Shown one piece after another: positions 24,733 to 32,962 of a stretch of DNA of 52,224 nt. The first letter of the stretch is position 1, and every line of letters begins with the position of its first letter. Location: the NCBI GenBank assembly GCA_903873715.1, contig CAIQPS010000137.1, positions 1 through 52,224 of the forward strand, read 5' to 3'. Below the pieces are notes generated by a model. The model searched no databases, was not told where the DNA came from, and worked only from the letters and a program-made list of their open reading frames with translations. This DNA is from an uncultured Actinomycetes bacterium. GTDB lineage: Bacteria > Actinomycetota > Thermoleophilia > RBG-16-64-13. The translations under genes and the position numbers were made by a program.

Positions 24733-25989
24733 CTAGGACGCGGCCACTCTGGCCGGTGCGGCCTTGCGCCGTTCGAGCAAGACGTGGACCACTGCGATGA
24801 CCAGTCCCACCGCCGTCGACCCGGCGGCGAGGACGAAGGCTTCCTTGTAGACCCCGTCGTTGGCCTGCACCACACTGGCGGCGATGCGCGGCCCAGCGTA
24901 CGAGGCGAAGGCCAACGTCCAGAACATCAGGCCGAAGTTGATGGCGAAGTGCCGGGGACCGAAAGCATCCAGGCTCACCGGACCGATGAGCGCGAGGAAG
25001 CCCCCGTAGCAGAGGCCCACCAGGAAGATCCCGGCGACCACCGGGGCGTACGTCGCGGTCTGCCAGAGGAGCAGGCATCCGAGCACCGCCAGGGCGAGGA
25101 TGGTGATGAGCACCGCGTTCCGTCCCACCCGGTCCGAGAGCACGCCCCAACCCACCTTGCCGACCACCATCCCGATAGCCAGATAGCTGACGAAGGCACC
25201 TGCCGCCGAGGGTGACACCCCGAGGATCTGCTGGACGATCGGGGAGGTCTGGCTGGTGACCATCAACCCGGAGATGAGCCCGAGAAAGAAGACGACGAAG
25301 AGCATCCAGAACGCCGGCGCCCTCACCACCGCCTTCCAGTCGAGCCCGGGCAGCGCAGCCGGGTCGGACGTGTGACCGGACGGCACCCGCCAACCCCGCG
25401 GCGCGTAGCCGACAGGTGCCACGGTTATGAGCCGCGAGCAGACGACGATGATGACGAAGAACAGGATGCCCAACCCTCGCAGCGTCCACTTGTAGCCGAA
25501 GGCCTCGATCATCTGCACGGTGATGGGCCCCCAGATGACCGCACCCAACCCGAAACCGCCGGTGAGTACCCCGGACGCCATGCCCCGCCGCTCCGGGAAG
25601 AAGCGCATGAGATTGCTCATGGTCGCACCGGGATAGGTCATCCCACCCACGCCGCACACCAGGGCGAAGACGTAGAGCAAGGCGAGGTTCGTGGCGAAAC
25701 TCAGCAGGATCACCCCGGCGCTGAGGACACCCCCCGCGACGAGGACGAGAGTGGGGGGCCGCATGTACTGCAGCAACTTCCCGGCGAGGATGGTGCACGC
25801 GGCGGGCAGGCCGACCATCATGGTGAAGGCCAAGGCCATGCTTCCCGGCGTCCAGTGGTAGAGCGCCATCATGGGCTTCACCAGAACGCTCCAGGCGTAG
25901 AAGAACCCGCAGCACAGACTGGCCAGCGTCGAGGCGGCCAGGGTGACCCAGCGCCGGGCGGCGTAGATATCGTGGTCGCCGGAAGTCAC
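24733..25989 (-). CDS. MFS transporter, oxalate/formate antiporter (OFA) family
   Basis: The 418-residue protein starts at GTG 25989, about ten bases after GAGGGCGG; longer frames through the divergent gene are not real. Twelve membrane helices can be traced. The OFA-type features are GFFYAWSVLVKPM in helix 1, PGATMSNLMRFFPERRG before helix 5 and WGVLSDRVGRNA between helices 8 and 9. The family exchanges small carboxylates such as oxalate, formate or lactate. It lies between the SDR gene and a divergent acyl-CoA synthetase, which fits uptake of a carboxylic acid that is then turned into its CoA ester. Confidence 0.85.
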   Translation of the reverse strand: MTSGDHDIYAARRWVTLAASTLASLCCGFFYAWSVLVKPMMALYHWTPGSMALAFTMMVGLPAACTILAGKLLQYMRPPTLVLVAGGVLSAGVILLSFATNLALLYVFALVCGVGGMTYPGATMSNLMRFFPERRGMASGVLTGGFGLGAVIWGPITVQMIEAFGYKWTLRGLGILFFVIIVVCSRLITVAPVGYAPRGWRVPSGHTSDPAALPGLDWKAVVRAPAFWMLFVVFFLGLISGLMVTSQTSPIVQQILGVSPSAAGAFVSYLAIGMVVGKVGWGVLSDRVGRNAVLITILALAVLGCLLLWQTATYAPVVAGIFLVGLCYGGFLALIGPVSLDAFGPRHFAINFGLMFWTLAFASYAGPRIAASVVQANDGVYKEAFVLAAGSTAVGLVIAVVHVLLERRKAAPARVAAS

Positions 25990-26085
25990 TACGTTCGCAC
26001 CGCCCTCGGGTCGGGTGATTGACAGCACTCGCCGGGCGATTCTACCCTGGCTGTGGCTCGTGTGGGTCGCGGAGGAGGCAACGCC

Positions 26086-28260
26086 ATGAACGAGGCGGCA
26101 TACCGGATCATCCAGCAGGCCCGCGCAGCGGGCCTCACCTCTCTCACCGAATGGGATTCCAAGACGTTCCTCGCCGCGTACGGCGTGCCCGTCCCCGACG
26201 GGGCCCTCGTGCACAGTGCCGCCGAGGCGGTGACGGCAGCGGCACGCTTTGGCGGCAAGGTGGCCATGAAGGCAGTGGGCGCCCAGATCCAGCACAAGAC
26301 CGAGGGCGGCCTGGTGATCCTGGGCGTGGCCGGCGGCGAGGCGGTCGCCGACACCTACCGGCTCCTTGAGAACAGGGCGGGGTCCGCGCTCGAGGGTGTC
26401 CTGGTGGAGAGGATGGTGCCGGGCGGGCGCGAGTTGCTCGTCGGTCTCAAACGGGACCCCGTGTTCGGCCCCGTGGTGGCGTTCGGTCTCGGCGGGATCA
26501 TGACCGAGGTGCTGCGAGACATCGGTCTGGCCCGCGCGCCGCTCTCCGACCGCGACGCCGCAGAACTGCTCGATTCCATCCGGAGCACCCGGATCCTGGG
26601 CGCCTTCCGCGGGGCGCCACCCGTGGACCGCGCGGCCCTCTCGGCCATCATCAAGGCGGTGTCGCGGATCGCGCTCGATTTTCCGGACATCGCCGAGATC
26701 GACATGAACCCCCTGCTGGTGGATGGCAGCCGGCCGGTGGCGGCGGATGCGCTCATCGTCCTCGACTCCCGCGGCGAAACAGGCGCCGGCGGCGGGCACG
26801 CGGCGGGAGCCCCTGCCTCGCGGCCGTTCGTCCCGGACCTCGCCCCCGTGTTCTGCCCCTCCTCGGTTGCGGTCATCGGCGCCTCCGACGACGTCCGCAA
26901 GTGGGGCGGCTCGGCGCTCAACAGCCTGGTCGAGGGTGGCTATCAGGGCACCATCTACCCGATCAACCCACGTGGCGGCGAGTTCTTCGGCATCCCGTCC
27001 TATCCGTCGCTGGCCGCCCTGCCCGAGGCGCCCGACCTGGCCCTCATGGCCGTGGGCGGACCGCAGGTGAAGGGTGTGCTCGAAGAGTGCGGTCGGCGGG
27101 GCGTGCGCGCGGTGGTGGTATTGGCCGCGGGTTTCTCGGAGATCGGAGAGGAAGGCGCGGCTCTCGAGGCCGAGATCGTGTCGGTGGCCGGGCGGTACGG
27201 CATCACCTTGGTGGGGCCCAACTGCATCGGGCTCATATCCAACCAGTGCTCGTTCCACGCCCTGGGGTTCCTGTCCCTGCATCCCCGGCGGGGGCCGCTC
27301 AGCCTCATCTCCCAGTCGGGCAGCCTCGTTCCCGGCACGATGTTCACGTGCGAGCGGAACGGCATCGGGGTGGAGAAGTTGATAAGCGTGGGCAACGAGG
27401 CCCAGGTCTCCTCGCTCGACGTGCTCGACTACCTGCGGGATGATCCGCACACCAAGGGCGTGATGATGTACGTCGAGGGCATCACAGACGGCGAGAGGTT
27501 CTTCGAGGCCGCCCGCCGGACCTCCCTCGTCAAACCGGTCATCGTCCTGCGGGGCGGCATCACCGAACTGGGCGGCCGGGCCGCGGCATCGCACACCGGC
27601 GCTCTGGCCGGCTCTGCCGAGGTCTACCAGGCGGTTGCGCGGCAGGCCGGGGTCATCACCTGCCGCAACGTGGCCCAGTTGGTCGACATGGGCGCCTGCC
27701 TCACCTATCTACCGCTGCCCAAAGGCCGCAGGGTGGCGGTGGTCACCAACGGAGGCGGCGCGGGAGTGTTGGCCACCGACGAGGCGACGTTGAACGGACT
27801 GAAGCTTGCGGACATCCCGCCAGAGGTCATCTCCGCCATCGACGGACTGCTCCCTCCGTTCTGGAGCCGCCGCAATCCCCTGGACCTGGTCGCCTCCGCT
27901 TACGGCGACAAGGGGTTGCAGATCCTCGACCTGGTCGCCCGCTGCGACACCGTGGACGCCTTGGTCGTCATAGGCTTCATCGCCGTCCCCACCGCCATGA
28001 GCGACGACCGCAAGAAGCTGGCGTGCGGCGAGTTCGACGGCTTCTCGGATTGGGAACTGTCTGTGCTCGACCATGCGGCGAGGCTCATGGAGGAGACCGA
28101 CAAACCCATCATCTTCATCCCCGCGGCGCCGCTCGATACCCCGGCCCTCGACTTGGGCACCAAGTACAGCCCGGTGATGGTGCTGTCAGCGGGCGCCGCC
28201 ATGCGCGCCCTGGACAGGATGGACTGGTACCGGCGCTACCGCGAACAGGCGGAGGCCTAA
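26086..28260 (+). CDS. Acyl-CoA synthetase, NDP-forming (acetate-CoA ligase type), beta-alpha fusion
   Basis: The 724-residue protein starts at ATG 26086 after GGAGGAGG. The ATP-grasp (beta) part comes first (about 1-230, with KAVGAQIQHKTEGG and EIDMNPLL). Then follow the CoA-binding Rossmann domain (about 265-395, VIGASDDVRKWGG) and the ligase domains. The histidine that is phosphorylated in this family is H503 in SHTGALAG. In many relatives the alpha part comes first, so the order is swapped. It makes or uses an acyl-CoA with ADP/ATP and can run backwards to conserve energy as ATP in anaerobes. It diverges from the OFA transporter with 96 bp between starts. Confidence 0.9.
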   Translation: MNEAAYRIIQQARAAGLTSLTEWDSKTFLAAYGVPVPDGALVHSAAEAVTAAARFGGKVAMKAVGAQIQHKTEGGLVILGVAGGEAVADTYRLLENRAGSALEGVLVERMVPGGRELLVGLKRDPVFGPVVAFGLGGIMTEVLRDIGLARAPLSDRDAAELLDSIRSTRILGAFRGAPPVDRAALSAIIKAVSRIALDFPDIAEIDMNPLLVDGSRPVAADALIVLDSRGETGAGGGHAAGAPASRPFVPDLAPVFCPSSVAVIGASDDVRKWGGSALNSLVEGGYQGTIYPINPRGGEFFGIPSYPSLAALPEAPDLALMAVGGPQVKGVLEECGRRGVRAVVVLAAGFSEIGEEGAALEAEIVSVAGRYGITLVGPNCIGLISNQCSFHALGFLSLHPRRGPLSLISQSGSLVPGTMFTCERNGIGVEKLISVGNEAQVSSLDVLDYLRDDPHTKGVMMYVEGITDGERFFEAARRTSLVKPVIVLRGGITELGGRAAASHTGALAGSAEVYQAVARQAGVITCRNVAQLVDMGACLTYLPLPKGRRVAVVTNGGGAGVLATDEATLNGLKLADIPPEVISAIDGLLPPFWSRRNPLDLVASAYGDKGLQILDLVARCDTVDALVVIGFIAVPTAMSDDRKKLACGEFDGFSDWELSVLDHAARLMEETDKPIIFIPAAPLDTPALDLGTKYSPVMVLSAGAAMRALDRMDWYRRYREQAEA

Positions 28261-28295
28261 CCGAACCGCCTGCGCCGCGCGGCCGGGTCGCCGCG

Positions 28296-30080
28296 CTACG
28301 GGGTCTTGGGCTTCGTGCCCACGGAGATGGTCACCGGGTACATCGGCCACACGCTGGTCCACTCGTCGTTGTGGAGCACGGTCCCGTCCGGCATGGTGAC
28401 GGTCCGGAACGTCTTCAGCTTCCGGCCGGTCTGGCCCTTGTCGGTGACCTTCTCGGTGCCCACCGGCAGGGTGGGATCGTCCACTCTCACGGTCGTCGGG
28501 CTCTTGACGTCGTAGAACTTCCCGATGCTGTACGCCACCTTGCGGCCGTCGCTGGTCCCAAAGATGGAGATGGTGGTGGTGATGCCGTCGGACGTCCCCT
28601 TGATCCAGATGAAGTGCGCCGTGTCGTTGACGAACCGCAGGTTCTTGCCCCCTGCCGAGACCGTCGCATCGCGGCCGGTGGGGTAGTGGTTTATATATAT
28701 GGAGTGGTTCCACCGCTCCGTGACCTTGAGACCGGCGAAGAAAACGGCGTTGAACATCGTCGTCGAGACCTGGCAGATGCCGCCGCCCAGCACGTCCTCG
28801 AGGGTGTTGGGCCCGGTGATCCCCGGGGCGAGCTTGTAGCCTCTCTCCTCGGTGCGCGGACCTATCTGTTTGTCGAAGTCGAACTCCTGCCCCGGCGCCA
28901 GTATCACGTTGGTGGCGTATTGGGTGGTGATGCGTACGTTCTGCTGCCGGTTAGGCGGACAGACGTACTTGGTGGTGAACGCGGAGAGCTGCGTGGCAAA
29001 AGTCTCAGCCTTGGCTTCAGCTGTAGTGATGTCCGGCTCGACCGGCGTCTTAGCCACCTGCACGGTACGCCCGGTGGCTCTATGAGCGATCCCGTCGATG
29101 GCTTTCCAGGTGCTGTCGAAGTCGAGTCGCGCGCCGTCCACGCCCGACACCACCGCCACCGTCACGCCGTCGGGGCTGGTCAGCGCCGCGTTCACCGGAG
29201 CCTTGTACACCTGCGGCGCCAAGCCTGACAGGAACCACCACATCGCCCCTTCCGAGAGGTACGGGACCATCGTGGGCAGATCGCCCTCGTATTCGGCCCG
29301 GAAGTTCAACCAGCCGGCGAGCTGCTGCCGGCTGATGGTCCACGTCTTGCCTCCGTCCGCCACGGTTATCGAGGCGCTGAGCATGCGCTGAGCTTCGGCC
29401 TGGGCCGGGACGTTGTCGGCCACTCGGACGTCGGGCTGCTTGTCCACGAGGGGGATCGCCACCGGCTCGGTGTGCAGAGTCACGAACCGGGTCTCGATCT
29501 CAGCGGCGAGCGCGGCGGTGTCCACATCCCGGCCGACCACGCCCGGTTCGACCGTGACCATCCTGTTCTCCATGGTGAGCCACGCGTTCTGCGGCGTGAC
29601 GTGGAGCTCCTCGGCGAGAGTGCGCACGATGTCATCCAACTTCACCTTGTCCACGGAGCTTCGGAGCGGTATCTCGCGGGCGTGGCGGTACAGGCTGAAG
29701 CGAGCGTACACGTCCTTGAAGAAGTCGCCCGTGTGGGTGAGGGCGGCGGCCTGCCGAACGGCGCCCTCGATGTCGACCACCCTGCCGACGTCCTGCGGGC
29801 TGACCGTCCAAGTCCTACCGGCGCCGGTGAGCACCACCGGACCGCCTGTGCTGGCCACCAGCCTCTGCAGCGCGACGGCGGCCTGCTCCTCCGTCATGCC
29901 GCGCAGGTAGACCCCGCTCACGGTGACACCGGCGTGGATCTCGCCGTAGTAGACCATCCAGTCGGCAAGCACCGCCCCACCGGCGACGACCAGCACGACG
30001 GCAAGGGTGATGATCACCCAGAACCACCAAGCCCGTCTCAGGCGCTTCTTGCTGCTGGTCTGCTGCTGCAACGGCCTCAC
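28296..30080 (-). CDS. VanW-family membrane-anchored cell-wall protein
   Basis: The 594-residue protein starts at GTG 30080; a TTG at 30071 sits better behind GGAGAG and is possible. A single membrane helix (about 17-40) anchors a large outer part. It contains two repeats of the peptidoglycan-binding type found before VanW (about 50-330), then the VanW domain (about 385-510) with GPRTEERGYKLAPG and GGGICQVSTT, and a G5-like C-terminal strand region. The family is common in Gram-positives and linked to the cell envelope, but its reaction is not settled. It is monocistronic, back to back with the phosphodiesterase gene. Confidence 0.85.
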   Translation of the reverse strand: MRPLQQQTSSKKRLRRAWWFWVIITLAVVLVVAGGAVLADWMVYYGEIHAGVTVSGVYLRGMTEEQAAVALQRLVASTGGPVVLTGAGRTWTVSPQDVGRVVDIEGAVRQAAALTHTGDFFKDVYARFSLYRHAREIPLRSSVDKVKLDDIVRTLAEELHVTPQNAWLTMENRMVTVEPGVVGRDVDTAALAAEIETRFVTLHTEPVAIPLVDKQPDVRVADNVPAQAEAQRMLSASITVADGGKTWTISRQQLAGWLNFRAEYEGDLPTMVPYLSEGAMWWFLSGLAPQVYKAPVNAALTSPDGVTVAVVSGVDGARLDFDSTWKAIDGIAHRATGRTVQVAKTPVEPDITTAEAKAETFATQLSAFTTKYVCPPNRQQNVRITTQYATNVILAPGQEFDFDKQIGPRTEERGYKLAPGITGPNTLEDVLGGGICQVSTTMFNAVFFAGLKVTERWNHSIYINHYPTGRDATVSAGGKNLRFVNDTAHFIWIKGTSDGITTTISIFGTSDGRKVAYSIGKFYDVKSPTTVRVDDPTLPVGTEKVTDKGQTGRKLKTFRTVTMPDGTVLHNDEWTSVWPMYPVTISVGTKPKTP

Positions 30081-30159
30081 CTCTCCAGAGATTATCCCTG
30101 CAACCGGCCCACATGCGCAACCCTCGGCACCCGGACGTGCACCTCGCTAGAATGGCAGT

Positions 30160-30921
30160 ATGAGACACGCCACCCGCGCATCATGGGCCATCTGCGCTCA
30201 CCGCGGAGCAGCCCAGGGGCTGCGCCCGGGCTCGCTCGATGCGTTCCGCCGCTCCGCTCAAGCAGGCTGGGACTATGTGGAGTTCGACGTGCGCAGACTC
30301 GCCGATGGTTCTCTGGTCGCGTTCCACGACGAGACCGCGGCCGGGCGGAGGACCGCAGGGATGACGCGCGAGGAGTTGAGCGAGGCCGCCGGCTACGACG
30401 TACCGCGGGTGGAAGACGTGCTGGCGGCGCTGCGCGGCCGCACCCACGCCCACATCGACCTCAAGGAGGCCGGCTGCGAGGAACAGGTCGTGGCCCAGGC
30501 GGACGCGGCCCTGGGGCGAGGTGGGTACGTGCTGACCACTCTCGAGGAAGAGACGGTGCGCGCGATCAAGCGGACGTTCCCCGGCGTGAGGGTCGGACTG
30601 ACGTTGGGCCGCGGCTTGAGCGGAGCGCCACTCACCGTCTGGCTGCGGGTCCGCTTCCGGGAGCTCTTCCCGGCCAAGCGCCTCGCGGCCTGCGGGGCGG
30701 ACTTCGTCTCAGTGCACCAACGCCTGGCCCGGCTTCACGTGCTGCGCACGGCCGAGCACCTGGACATGCCGACATTCGTGTGGACGGTCGACAGCGAGAC
30801 GGCGGCCGCCCGGCTGTCGCGCTCCCCGGTCCTGGAATGTATCGTTACGGATGAGCCGGAGAGGCTATCCCGCATGCGTATGCAGATGCGCCTCGATATC
30901 GTGCGGTCCGAACGACACTGA
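30160..30921 (+). CDS. Glycerophosphodiester phosphodiesterase
   Basis: The 253-residue protein has the GDPD TIM-barrel residues: H14-R15 in AHRG, E41 and D43 in VEFDV, and the second catalytic His, H56, in FHDE. The usual PENT motif after the first His is replaced by RPGSL. It would release sn-glycerol 3-phosphate and an alcohol from deacylated phospholipids or wall polymers. No signal peptide is visible, so it is cytoplasmic. No good ribosome site precedes ATG 30160. Its last 57 bp overlap the end of the convergent TetR gene. Confidence 0.85.
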   Translation: MRHATRASWAICAHRGAAQGLRPGSLDAFRRSAQAGWDYVEFDVRRLADGSLVAFHDETAAGRRTAGMTREELSEAAGYDVPRVEDVLAALRGRTHAHIDLKEAGCEEQVVAQADAALGRGGYVLTTLEEETVRAIKRTFPGVRVGLTLGRGLSGAPLTVWLRVRFRELFPAKRLAACGADFVSVHQRLARLHVLRTAEHLDMPTFVWTVDSETAAARLSRSPVLECIVTDEPERLSRMRMQMRLDIVRSERH

Positions 30922-31716
30922 GCCACCGTTCTGCGGGCACGTGCTACCCCAGCGCGCCAGATGCTCGAGCTCCACCTGCGCCTGGGAGGCCGCCCTGTTG
31001 GCGTCCAGCACCCGGTGGATCAGTTCGATCACCTTCACCGAGCCCTCGTCGGACAGGTTGGCGACGTCCAGACCGACTCGGCTCATGCGCCGTTTGGCCA
31101 TCTGCCGCACCATGCTCTCGGGGCTCAGAGAGTAGCGGGTCTCCTCCAAGATGGGCTCGAGGAGTGCCAGGCCGATGGCACTGCTCAGCATCAGGGCGAC
31201 CAGGGCCGGGGCTGCATCCTTGCCCCCGAAAGGCTGCGCGGCCTCGTGCTGCTCCAGGAGGGGCGACACCTTGTCGATGAGCGCCTCCACCAGGGATGCC
31301 GACCTCTGGATGATGCCTTTGTCCCGCGCGTCCGGCCGGAGGGTGCGATCCAGCGCTGTGATGACGAGCCTGCGGTCGGACCTCATGAACGAGAGCATCG
31401 GATCGAGCACGGGAACGAGACCCTCGGTGTCGCTCGGAGCGGTGGCCGCGGCGTTCTCGTAGACCCCCAACAGTTGCTTGTCGAACTGGGCGAAGACCGC
31501 AGCGTCGAAAAGCGAGTCTTTCGAGGGGAAATGACGGTATAGGGTCGGCTCGTGGATGCCGGAGCGGCGGGCCACTTCCCGCATGGTCGCCCCCTCGTAA
31601 CCCACCTCGGCGAAGATCTCCTGCGCAGCGCGGATGATGATCGCCTCGACTTCCTTGCTCGAACGGCGGCGGCGCTTGTCCGGTCTCTCCCCCTGAGCAG
31701 CACTAGCATCAGCCAT
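30865..31716 (-). CDS. TetR-family transcriptional regulator
   Basis: The 283-residue protein starts at ATG 31716, about nine bases after GGTAGGG. The helix-turn-helix is at about 20-75 (ATMREVARRSGIHEPTLYRHFPSK). The ligand-binding part (about 85-215) is typical, but there is an extra C-terminal stretch of about 60 residues, ending HLHTHAG, beyond the usual 200-220 length. It overlaps the 3' end of the glycerophosphodiesterase gene by 57 bp. Two inverted repeats in its own upstream region (31805-31819 and 31876-31893) are candidate operators, so autoregulation is likely. The target genes are not evident; the cytochrome operon at 36097 has different sites. Confidence 0.85.
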   Translation of the reverse strand: MADASAAQGERPDKRRRRSSKEVEAIIIRAAQEIFAEVGYEGATMREVARRSGIHEPTLYRHFPSKDSLFDAAVFAQFDKQLLGVYENAAATAPSDTEGLVPVLDPMLSFMRSDRRLVITALDRTLRPDARDKGIIQRSASLVEALIDKVSPLLEQHEAAQPFGGKDAAPALVALMLSSAIGLALLEPILEETRYSLSPESMVRQMAKRRMSRVGLDVANLSDEGSVKVIELIHRVLDANRAASQAQVELEHLARWGSTCPQNGGSVSFGPHDIEAHLHTHAG

Positions 31717-31804
31717 TCTGTGAAGCCCTACCTTCCTACTTGTCACTCTCTCCACAGTCCACAACAAGATTCCGCCCCGCCGGATCCTGCAGAAGCGGCC
31801 TGCG

Positions 31805-31819
31805 CTACTATCTAAGTAG
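31805..31819. promoter_or_regulatory. Inverted repeat, candidate TetR operator 1
   Basis: CTACT and AGTAG arms are spaced by 5 bp. The repeat is about 90 bp upstream of the TetR start and is followed by a run of six T on the plus strand. It overlaps the AAGTAGACTT word shared with the C25-like promoter. Confidence 0.35.
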
Positions 31820-31875
31820 ACTTTTTTATGCTAGCAACCCTACTTTTCGGAAGCAACAGATATCCGGCGCGGTCG

Positions 31876-31893
31876 TGTACTCATTGGAGTACA
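31876..31893. promoter_or_regulatory. Inverted repeat, candidate TetR operator 2
   Basis: Perfect 7-bp arms TGTACTC and GAGTACA are separated by ATTG, giving an 18-bp site of typical TetR-family size. It lies about 160 bp upstream of the TetR start at 31716. Confidence 0.5.
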
Positions 31894-32071
31894 AAAGCGT
31901 GGTCATTGTGTCTATCTACTGGCGAGTCAACCGCCATTCACTAGATAGTCTCGACTACTTAGCAGGTCCCGCGTCGCCTGCCTCCTCTTGAGGACCGACC
32001 CGCATGTGCGAAGCGGACCCGCGCGTGAGTCAGACGGCGGGGCGCAGTCTCCATAGGCGCGACGGGCAGGA

Positions 32072-32102
32072 AAGCAAACGGCCCATGCGCTCGCGCGGGC
32101 CG
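32072..32102 (-). terminator. Terminator of the cytochrome b/c operon
   Basis: Read on the minus strand, CGGCCC and GGGCCG (32102-32079) form a 6-bp stem with a 12-base loop followed by TTTGCTTT. It lies about 60 bp after the last gene of the 36097-32159 operon. Confidence 0.5.
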
Positions 32103-32158
32103 CTCTACGTTAGATCGCTGAGGGGCGGCCGTGGCCGGACGCCCCATCGTGGCCTCTG

Positions 32159-32959
32159 TCAGTCCTCGCCGACAGGCTCCTCCAGGGCCGGCTCTTCGAC
32201 GCCGTGCGAGGCACCGTGCGGGTGCAGTCCGGGCACGGAGACGTCTTTGGGCAACCGCAGGGTCGGCCGCTCCGCAGCCACGATCATCGCGTACTCGCGT
32301 GGGAACTCCTCCGCGTAGCGCTCGATCGGGACCTTGCCGGTGATCACCGACTTGTCGAACGGCATGGTGAGGCGCGAGAAGTGCGCGTAGTACATGTGGA
32401 CGAAGAGGATCCAGCCGATCGCCAGTATGGAGGCATCACTGTGGATCATGAGCGACAGGGGCACGGACCACCCGGGCAGGTGAGCGGTGGCGCCGATCGG
32501 GAACAGCAGGATGAGCCCGGTGACGATCATGGTCACGGCGCCGGGGTACACGACCCAGTAGGCCATCTTGTTCCGGTAGCTGTACCGGCCGAATTGCGGG
32601 TGCTTCTTGCTCAGCCGGAAGGTGTGCTTCATGTCGTCGATGAAGTCGACGATGTCCCGCGGCTTGGGGAACATCTCGGTGGAGAACGGGCGCCGGGTGA
32701 GGCTGTAGATGAGGTGATAGGCGCAGGTGGCGATCATCACCCATGCGGCCCAGTGATGGGCGATCCGGACGTTCTCAGGACCGTGCCAAATGGCCATCCA
32801 GAGCGCGCTGGCCTGCCAGTCGCTGAACTTCAGCGGGATGCCGGTTATGGAGAGTACGAAGAACGAGGTGATTATGAGGATGTGCTGCGCCCTCTGCTGG
32901 ACGTCGAACCGGGTGATCGAGACGTTGACCCTCGGCTCTTCTACGATGATGCGTCCCAT
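32159..32959 (-). CDS. Cytochrome b subunit, formate dehydrogenase gamma/Ni-Fe hydrogenase type (copy 2)
   Basis: The 266-residue membrane protein has four main helices with His in the places expected for two b haems: QHILIITSFF (helix 1), IAHHWAAW (helix 2), LMIHSDAS and HMYYAHFSR (last helix pair). The C-terminal tail is cytoplasmic and acidic. It should oxidise or reduce menaquinol and pass electrons to the heptahaem cytochrome encoded 3 bp upstream. It is a clear paralogue of the cytochrome b at 34087-34893. There is no dehydrogenase catalytic subunit in the operon, so the partner is the cytochrome c itself. Confidence 0.85.
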   Translation of the reverse strand: MGRIIVEEPRVNVSITRFDVQQRAQHILIITSFFVLSITGIPLKFSDWQASALWMAIWHGPENVRIAHHWAAWVMIATCAYHLIYSLTRRPFSTEMFPKPRDIVDFIDDMKHTFRLSKKHPQFGRYSYRNKMAYWVVYPGAVTMIVTGLILLFPIGATAHLPGWSVPLSLMIHSDASILAIGWILFVHMYYAHFSRLTMPFDKSVITGKVPIERYAEEFPREYAMIVAAERPTLRLPKDVSVPGLHPHGASHGVEEPALEEPVGED

Positions 32960-32962
32960 GAC

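Larger units (their letters stand above)
31717..32158. promoter_or_regulatory. 442-bp intergenic region upstream of the TetR gene
   Basis: This stretch has no credible gene and is more AT-rich in its middle than the rest of the window. It holds two inverted repeats near the TetR promoter (31805-31819, 31876-31893) and, at its right end, a terminator hairpin for the cytochrome operon (32072-32102). Nothing else was recognised. Confidence 0.6.

Noticed and set aside
24733-27594. Reading the OFA transporter as a 953-residue protein
   Set aside because: The extra N-terminal part lies opposite the acyl-CoA synthetase and has no recognisable fold. The GTG at 25989 gives the normal family length.
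31740-31991. 83-residue open frame in the TetR upstream region
   Set aside because: No ribosome site, no conserved pattern, and it overlaps the inverted repeats; more likely regulatory DNA.
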